Shown in pieces: positions 32,762-37,824 of a stretch of DNA of 37,824 nt; within the stretch, counting starts at the first letter, position 1, and each line of letters opens with the position of its first letter. The position numbers and the translations under genes were made by a program. Origin of the DNA: Pelagibacteraceae bacterium AG-349-E10 (GTDB taxonomy: Bacteria > Pseudomonadota > Alphaproteobacteria > HIMB59); NCBI GenBank assembly GCA_003281065.1, contig QCDA01000005.1, forward strand, positions 1 to 37,824, written 5' to 3'. The notes beneath the pieces are model-generated. The model ran no database searches. It saw only the letters and a program-made list of their open reading frames with translations, and had not been told where the DNA came from.

Positions 32762-33796
32762 ATGGATAAAATTATTTGCTCAAATATATGGAAAATTTTT
32801 GGCAATGATGAAAAAAGAATTTTAGATAATTTAGATCCAAATTTAAGTAGAGACGAGGTCCAAGAGAAAACTGGACATGTGGTAGCTGTTAAAGATGTCA
32901 GCTTTTCCATTCAAAAAGGTGAGACATTTGTTGTAATGGGATTATCAGGAAGTGGAAAATCCACATTAGTAAGATGTCTAACTAGATTAATTGAACCTAC
33001 GTCAGGATCAGTAATTATTGATGATACTGACATTACAAAAATAAGTAGAAATAGTCTTCTTGATCTTAGAAGAAATAAAATGAGTATGGTATTTCAACAC
33101 TTTGGACTTTTTCCACATCGAACAGTCCTTGAAAATATATCTTATGGTTTAGAAATAAGGGGAGAAAAAAAACAAGAAAGATTAGATAAGGCTACAGAGT
33201 CTTTAAATCTTGTTGGTTTAAAAGGTTGGCATAATAATTATCCAAGAGAGTTATCAGGTGGAATGCAACAAAGAGTTGGTTTAGCACGTGCGATGGCTGT
33301 TGAGCCAGAAATCTTAATATTTGATGAGCCATTTTCTGCTTTAGACCCTTTAATTAGACGAGAAATGCAAGATGAACTATTAGACATTCAAAAAAAATTG
33401 CAACGCACCATGGTATTTATTACTCATGATTTTTTGGAGGCAATAAAAATGGGCGATCATATTGCAATCATGAAAGATGGAGAGATTTCTCAAGTTGGAA
33501 CACCTGAAGAAATTGTAGCAAATCCAGTTGATAAATATGTTAAAGATTTTTGTGAAGATGTTCCAAAATATAAGGTATTAAGTGCAGGAAAAGTTATGCG
33601 TAAAGAGTGTTCTGATGAGTCTAAAAAATTATTTTCAGATAAGACAAAATGCATAAATGAAAATGCTAAAATTGAAACATTAATTGACCAGATATGTGAG
33701 GATGATACGGCCTACCCTATAATAAATGCACAATCTGGAGAGTTAGTTGGAGAAATTGATCGAACTATAGTTATGAAGTCTATGAAATCTAAATGA
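32762..33796 (+). CDS. Glycine betaine/proline-type ABC ATPase (ProV/OpuAA)
   Basis: The 344-residue ATPase has Walker A GLSGSGKST (60-68), signature ELSGGMQQRVGLARA, Walker B ILIFDEPFSALDPLIR and the H-loop FITHDFLEA. The N-terminal insert between strand 1 and Walker A (DNLDPNLSRDEVQEKTGHVVAV) is the ProV/OpuAA form. The C-terminal extension (about 270-344) looks like a shortened CBS region, which senses ionic strength in related systems. It diverges from the fused permease and is its likely partner. Confidence 0.93.
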   Translation: MDKIICSNIWKIFGNDEKRILDNLDPNLSRDEVQEKTGHVVAVKDVSFSIQKGETFVVMGLSGSGKSTLVRCLTRLIEPTSGSVIIDDTDITKISRNSLLDLRRNKMSMVFQHFGLFPHRTVLENISYGLEIRGEKKQERLDKATESLNLVGLKGWHNNYPRELSGGMQQRVGLARAMAVEPEILIFDEPFSALDPLIRREMQDELLDIQKKLQRTMVFITHDFLEAIKMGDHIAIMKDGEISQVGTPEEIVANPVDKYVKDFCEDVPKYKVLSAGKVMRKECSDESKKLFSDKTKCINENAKIETLIDQICEDDTAYPIINAQSGELVGEIDRTIVMKSMKSK

Positions 33797-33807
33797 TCTT
33801 ATCATTT
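33791..33807. terminator. Weak bidirectional hairpin between convergent genes
   Basis: AAATGAT (33791-33797) and ATCATTT (33801-33807) form a 7-bp stem with loop CTT, spanning the ends of the ProV-type and EamA genes. The stem is short and AT-rich and no solid T-run follows, so termination would be inefficient. Confidence 0.35.
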
Positions 33808-34717
33808 AGTTTGGTTTATTAATTTTCTTATTTTTATCTCTCCAAATAATAATCATTCCAGCGAAAACTATTAATAAAACTCCAGGGAAAAGTTGATCAA
33901 AAGGCGCCTCACCAAAAAATATCCAAGCTAGAATAAAAGATGAGGGTATTGCTAAATATTCAAAAACTGCGATTTTACTAGCTGCAATTAACCTATAAGA
34001 GTAAATAAATAGAATTGCAGCAGTTCCTCCAAAAATACCAATTAATGATAAAATTAAAAAGTCAGTATTACTCTCGATATATGTATGACCAGTTGTAAAA
34101 AAAATAAAAATTAACGAACCAAGAAAAGATGAAAACAAAGAATAAAACTGAATTTTTCCTGTAGTAAAATTGTCTGGTATAAATTTTAGCACTATCACTT
34201 GGACTGCCCATAAGAAAGCAACAAGTAATGGTAAAATAGAATAATAGGAAAAAATACTACTATTAGGTTTCATAATCATTACAACTCCAATAAAACCAAT
34301 TATAACAGCTGACCATCTATACATACCCACTCTATCTCCCAAAAAGAAGATTGATAAAATTACTATGAAAAATGTAGAGGAAAAAGTTAGTGTAGATGCT
34401 GTAGCAAATTCCATATTATTTATAGCAATATAATACAAGATATTAATAGCCAAAAAACAAGAACCTCTGATAAAACAAAATAAAATAAATTTTTTATTTA
34501 AATTTTTAAAAAGATCAGAGCTTTCTTTATTATAAATTAGTAAAAGTATTAAGGGTATTATTGCAAAAGTATTTCTAAAAAGAGCTAATTGAATTGTTGA
34601 GTACTCACCTCCTAAATATTTTACAATCAATCCATGTATATCTATGAATATAACACCAATAACCATTGCAGAGATTGCAAGAAATGTATTTTTTTGATTA
34701 TTAATAAAATTAATCAT
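33806..34717 (-). CDS. EamA/DMT family transporter
   Basis: A 303-residue inner-membrane protein with about ten membrane segments in two EamA repeats (about 10-140 and 155-290). The first repeat ends with the typical FSSTFFIVILSIFFLGDRVG-like stretch, the second with VFEYLAIPSSFILAWIFFGE. Members export amino acids, metabolites or drugs; the substrate is not readable. The conserved Glu after FFG or FLG is Asp in the first half and Glu in the second. It converges with the ProV-type gene and diverges from the alcohol dehydrogenase gene across 41 bases. Confidence 0.9.
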   Translation of the reverse strand: MINFINNQKNTFLAISAMVIGVIFIDIHGLIVKYLGGEYSTIQLALFRNTFAIIPLILLLIYNKESSDLFKNLNKKFILFCFIRGSCFLAINILYYIAINNMEFATASTLTFSSTFFIVILSIFFLGDRVGMYRWSAVIIGFIGVVMIMKPNSSIFSYYSILPLLVAFLWAVQVIVLKFIPDNFTTGKIQFYSLFSSFLGSLIFIFFTTGHTYIESNTDFLILSLIGIFGGTAAILFIYSYRLIAASKIAVFEYLAIPSSFILAWIFFGEAPFDQLFPGVLLIVFAGMIIIWRDKNKKINKPN

Positions 34718-34758
34718 TTCATATCACTATTAACTTGTTATAAACTTTATTATCTTAA

Positions 34759-35949
34759 ATGAAAAACTTTAAACTAAACGAAAATGATATTCTCTCTAAT
34801 CAAGACTGGACGTTTCCAACAACCACATATTACGGACCAGGAAGATTTAATGAAATTGCAAAATTTTGTGAAGAATTTGATATTAAAAATCCTCTTATTG
34901 TAACAGATAGTGGCAGCAAGGATCTTCCTTTTATTAAAAAGTTAATAGCATTATTGTCTAAAAATAGTATTAAATCAGATTTATTTTATGATATATCTCC
35001 TAACCCACGAGATGATGAGATATCCAAAGGATGTGACCAATTTAAAAATGGAAATCACGACTCAATCATAGCTATTGGAGGTGGTAGTGCAATGGATGGT
35101 GGAAAGTCCATATGTTTAACTGTTAATAGTGAAACTCCATTATGGGATTTTGAGTTTGAACAACCTGTTCCAAAGATAACAAAAGAAAATGCGTTTCCAA
35201 AAATAATAACTATCCCAACAACTGCAGGAACTGGGGCAGAAACAGAAATAACAGCAATGGTTACACATTTAGAAAAAGGAATGAAATTTTGCATCTGGCA
35301 TCCAGATGTAAGACCTATATTCACACTAGTAGATCCAGAGTTAACTTTAGAATTACCTCCAAAATTAACAGCGTGGACAGGTGTCGATGCTCTTGTACAT
35401 AGTATCGAGGGATACTGTGTGCCGGGTTTTCATCCACTTTGTGATGGAGCTGCTTTAGAAAGTCTTAATTTAATTTCTAAATCTCTTGTTTTAGCAATAG
35501 AGGAACCAAATAATTTGTTAGCAAGGGGTGCGATGATTATAGGCTCATATTTGGGAGGAATATCCTTTTTAAAGGGATTAGGTAATGTTCATTCAATATC
35601 CCACATGGTTGGAGCAGAATTTAATACTCATCATGGTTTAACGAATGCTATTGTTTTACCACCTGTTCTTCATTTCAATTTACCAGGTATGGACGAGAAA
35701 GTTCAAAGAATGTCAGAAGCCATGCAATTTAAAAATCATACAGTAAATGAATTTACTCAAAATATCGAATTGTTACTTGATAGATTAAATATTCCTAAAA
35801 GTTTAAGTGAAATAGATGTTCCTGAAGATTGCGCTGAAAGAATTGCGAAAAAAGCAATGCAAGATCAAGCCTATGCAACAAATCCAAAAGAAGCCTCATT
35901 GTTGCAAATGAAAGAAATTGTTACTCAAAGTATAAAACAAGCTCGCTAA
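34759..35949 (+). CDS. Iron-containing alcohol dehydrogenase
   Basis: A 396-residue group III alcohol dehydrogenase. The NAD-binding GGGSAMDGGKSI and TIPTTAGTGAE motifs are followed by the four metal ligands Asp210, His214, His278 and His292, with the same spacing as in lactaldehyde reductase FucO (D-x3-H and H-x13-H). The substrate is open: family members oxidise or reduce simple alcohols, 3-hydroxypropionate or other hydroxy acids. It is 6 bases upstream of the amidase gene, suggesting one operon with the amidase and the following EamA gene. Confidence 0.93.
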   Translation: MKNFKLNENDILSNQDWTFPTTTYYGPGRFNEIAKFCEEFDIKNPLIVTDSGSKDLPFIKKLIALLSKNSIKSDLFYDISPNPRDDEISKGCDQFKNGNHDSIIAIGGGSAMDGGKSICLTVNSETPLWDFEFEQPVPKITKENAFPKIITIPTTAGTGAETEITAMVTHLEKGMKFCIWHPDVRPIFTLVDPELTLELPPKLTAWTGVDALVHSIEGYCVPGFHPLCDGAALESLNLISKSLVLAIEEPNNLLARGAMIIGSYLGGISFLKGLGNVHSISHMVGAEFNTHHGLTNAIVLPPVLHFNLPGMDEKVQRMSEAMQFKNHTVNEFTQNIELLLDRLNIPKSLSEIDVPEDCAERIAKKAMQDQAYATNPKEASLLQMKEIVTQSIKQAR

Positions 35950-35955
35950 GCCTCT

Positions 35956-37371
35956 ATGCTTGAGGATCAATCTGTTGAAATAATAATACACAGCATTAAT
36001 CAGCGACAAATATCTATCAAAGAGGTAATGGAATACTATTTGGATAGGATTGAAAAATTTAATCCAGATTTAAATGCAATAGTGCTTCTTAAGGATAGAA
36101 AAGATCTTATAAAAGAGGCTATTAATAAAGATAATTCAAATCAATTTGATAATACTTTAAATGGAATTCCCATAGCTATTAAAGATTTAAGTGATGTAGT
36201 TGGCATTAAAACAACATATGGTTATCCTGGAACAAAAGATTATTTTCCCAAAAAAAATTCATTATTTGTAGAACGTCTAATCAAAAGCGGAGTTATTATA
36301 ATTGGAAAAACTAATACAGCAGAATTAGGTGTTGGTGGACATACAATAAACAGATTGTTTGGCCCAACTTCTAATTATTATGATAATACAAAATCTGCAG
36401 CAGGATCAAGTGGAGGAGCCAGCACTGCTGTAGCAGCAGGATTGATACCATTTGCAGACGGCACTGATCAAATGGGGTCATGCAGAGGACCAGCAGCATA
36501 TGCAAATATTTATGGATACAGACCTACACCTGGCTTAATTTCAGAAGATAGAGGGAACCAATTATCAAAAATTCCCATACTCACAACACCTGGTTGTTTA
36601 GCAAAAACACCAAGTGATATGGCATTTTTATTAGATGAAATTATTGGAAGTGATACGAGGGATAACTACTCTTTTGATTTAAAAAAACTTTTTAAAAATC
36701 AAAAAATAAAAGATGAAGATTTAACCAATATCAAAATAGGTTGGTTATCTAATATGAATAACAATTATAAAATTGAAACAAAAATTTTAGATATGTGTGA
36801 GTCTCAACTTAAAAAATTAGAAAACTTTGATGTAAAAATTGAAAGATTAAAGCCAGATTTTGATAATGAAGCTCTATGGAATAGCTGGATTACGTTTAGA
36901 TCCAAAAGTATTTACCAAGATACTTTAGCAATGAACATAAAAGATATTAATACAATGACTTACCAAGCTATATGGGAGTACAATCAAGGAAAAAATATAA
37001 AAGATGAAGACTTAGATAGTGCTTATAAACAAAAAAAAAGGTGTGCAGAACAAATTGAAAATATTTTTAAAAATTTTGATTTTCTAGCTTTACCCTCTGC
37101 ACAACTATTTCCGTTTGATAAAAATCAACAGTTTCCTGAAAAAATAAATTCTTTTAAGTTAGATACTTACCACCGTTGGTTAGAAATTTTTATATTATCT
37201 AGTCTTCTTGAATTACCGACATTTACTATCCCTGTCGGATTTGATGAACTTGGTATGCCAATGGGTATGCAGATAATTGGAAAAAGGAAAAGTGATTTAC
37301 AAGTATTTGCTTTTGCAAAAAAATATGAGGAAATATTTAACTTTAGTAAGTTTAAACCTCTGTTAGATTAA
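35956..37371 (+). CDS. Amidase signature family hydrolase
   Basis: A 471-residue amidase with the Ser-cisSer-Lys triad at exact family spacing: Lys76 (AIKDLSDVVG), Ser151 (AAGSSGGAS) and Ser175. The strand around the nucleophile reads GTDQMGSCRGPAAYANIYGY, instead of the usual GTDTGGSIRIPA, so the nucleophile Ser is kept but its pocket is altered. It is not obviously the GatA subunit of the tRNA amidotransferase, since gatB and gatC are absent and the pocket sequence differs. Probable role is hydrolysis of a small amide; the substrate is unknown. Confidence 0.9.
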   Translation: MLEDQSVEIIIHSINQRQISIKEVMEYYLDRIEKFNPDLNAIVLLKDRKDLIKEAINKDNSNQFDNTLNGIPIAIKDLSDVVGIKTTYGYPGTKDYFPKKNSLFVERLIKSGVIIIGKTNTAELGVGGHTINRLFGPTSNYYDNTKSAAGSSGGASTAVAAGLIPFADGTDQMGSCRGPAAYANIYGYRPTPGLISEDRGNQLSKIPILTTPGCLAKTPSDMAFLLDEIIGSDTRDNYSFDLKKLFKNQKIKDEDLTNIKIGWLSNMNNNYKIETKILDMCESQLKKLENFDVKIERLKPDFDNEALWNSWITFRSKSIYQDTLAMNIKDINTMTYQAIWEYNQGKNIKDEDLDSAYKQKKRCAEQIENIFKNFDFLALPSAQLFPFDKNQQFPEKINSFKLDTYHRWLEIFILSSLLELPTFTIPVGFDELGMPMGMQIIGKRKSDLQVFAFAKKYEEIFNFSKFKPLLD

Positions 37372-37376
37372 TAATA

Positions 37377-37824
37377 ATGAGGCATCCTCATCATTATAAA
37401 ATAGCAGCTGCCCTTGCTATATCAGCTGGATCATGGGGAATATATTGGTTACCACAAAGAATATTAGAAGATGGTGGTCTTACTGGTGGTTGGGGAACCA
37501 TCGCACAAATGATTATTGGAGTTTTGATTTTATCTCCAATTGCAGTGTGGCGTAAAATTAATGGAAGAACTTTTGGTTTAGAGCTTCCGATAACAGGCTT
37601 GCTTTGTGGGGGTGGCTTTATTTGTTATGCGTTGAGTTTTCTTTTAACTGATGTAGTTCGAGCATTAATACTTTTTTACATGACACCAATATGGACTACT
37701 ATTTTTGAAATTTTATTTTTGAAAAAAAGACCTGGGATAGAAAGAGCTATAACACTTAGTTTAGCTTTAGGAGGGCTATGGGTAGTATTTAGTAAGCAAA
37801 CGATAATCCCTTTACCAGAGAATG
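37377..37824 (+). CDS. EamA/DMT-like transporter, C-terminus cut by window edge
   Basis: An ATG at 37377-37379, 5 bases after the amidase stop, opens a frame that continues to the window end (149 residues seen). The protein begins MRHPHHYKIAAALAISAGSW and shows at least four membrane segments, including GLLCGGGFICYALSFLLTD, then VVRALILFYMTPIWTTIFE and LFLKKRP, the last part matching the end of the first EamA repeat. It probably exports or imports a compound related to the amidase and alcohol dehydrogenase in the same operon. The missing part should hold the second repeat. Confidence 0.85.
   Translation, partial: MRHPHHYKIAAALAISAGSWGIYWLPQRILEDGGLTGGWGTIAQMIIGVLILSPIAVWRKINGRTFGLELPITGLLCGGGFICYALSFLLTDVVRALILFYMTPIWTTIFEILFLKKRPGIERAITLSLALGGLWVVFSKQTIIPLPEN

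Noticed and set aside
35055-35324. 89-codon open frame opposite the alcohol dehydrogenase
   Set aside because: Lies over the NAD-binding motifs of the real gene; no ribosome-binding site.
1-37824. CRISPR array, insertion sequence or origin of replication
   Set aside because: No regularly spaced repeats, transposase genes, terminal inverted repeats or DnaA-box clusters were seen.

Overview
The window is about 38 kb of very AT-rich (roughly 30% GC by eye), tightly packed bacterial DNA. The order recG / sdhE / mfd with a DUF502 gene beside recG is an alphaproteobacterial arrangement. Low GC, tiny intergenic gaps, many 1-17 bp gene overlaps and a large share of importers for glycerol-3-phosphate-type and betaine-type compounds suggest a streamlined marine alphaproteobacterium (Pelagibacterales/HIMB59-like). 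That placement is inference; no rRNA or other marker fixes it.

Layout. (1) 1-2800: a secreted protein cut by the left edge, tRNA-Ser(TGA), an IsdG-like heme monooxygenase candidate, a SlyB-like lipoprotein, an isopenicillin-N-synthase-type 2OG-Fe(II) oxygenase and a 64-aa unknown coupled to mfd. (2) 2779-12467: housekeeping block with mfd, sdhE, recG, DUF502, a 59-aa DUF6494-type protein, small membrane proteins including a double DUF2061 protein, a DUF3108 exported protein, mnmH and thiL. Two divergent pairs (recG/sdhE and mnmH/DUF3108) have overlapping start codons. (3) 12509-14553: a cyclopropane-fatty-acid synthase-like methyltransferase and nadE. (4) 14566-19521: a ugpB-A-E-E-C importer operon with tandem duplicated ugpE and a strong hairpin between ugpB and ugpA. 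(5) 19660-24101: aroQ, a 70-aa unknown, bioY, a histone-deacetylase-family hydrolase, an NAD(P)-binding protein broken by a frameshift at an (AT)6 tract, and malonyl-CoA synthase. (6) 24170-33796: an accessory metabolic region with a betaine-type binding protein, a BKACE (DUF849) enzyme, and an operon of fused double permease, cytoplasmic DMSO-reductase-family molybdoenzyme, GcvT/DmdA-like protein and SDR, with the ProV-type ATPase divergent from the permease. (7) 33806-37824: EamA exporter, iron-containing alcohol dehydrogenase, amidase, and a second EamA-type gene cut by the right edge.

The most interesting part is region 6. A betaine/DMSP-type uptake system is in one operon with a molybdoenzyme that keeps the Tyr114/Trp116/Ser147 set of DMSO reductase but has no export signal, followed directly by a folate-type (GcvT/DmdA-fold) demethylase relative. 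A coherent but unproven reading is import, S-oxide or N-oxide reduction, and demethylation of an oxidised methylated osmolyte, for example dimethylsulfoxonium propionate. Carnitine or betaine catabolism is the main alternative, because a BKACE gene lies at the end of the cluster.

No gene-free stretch exceeds about 190 bases. No rRNA, CRISPR array, insertion sequence, phage gene or replication origin was seen.
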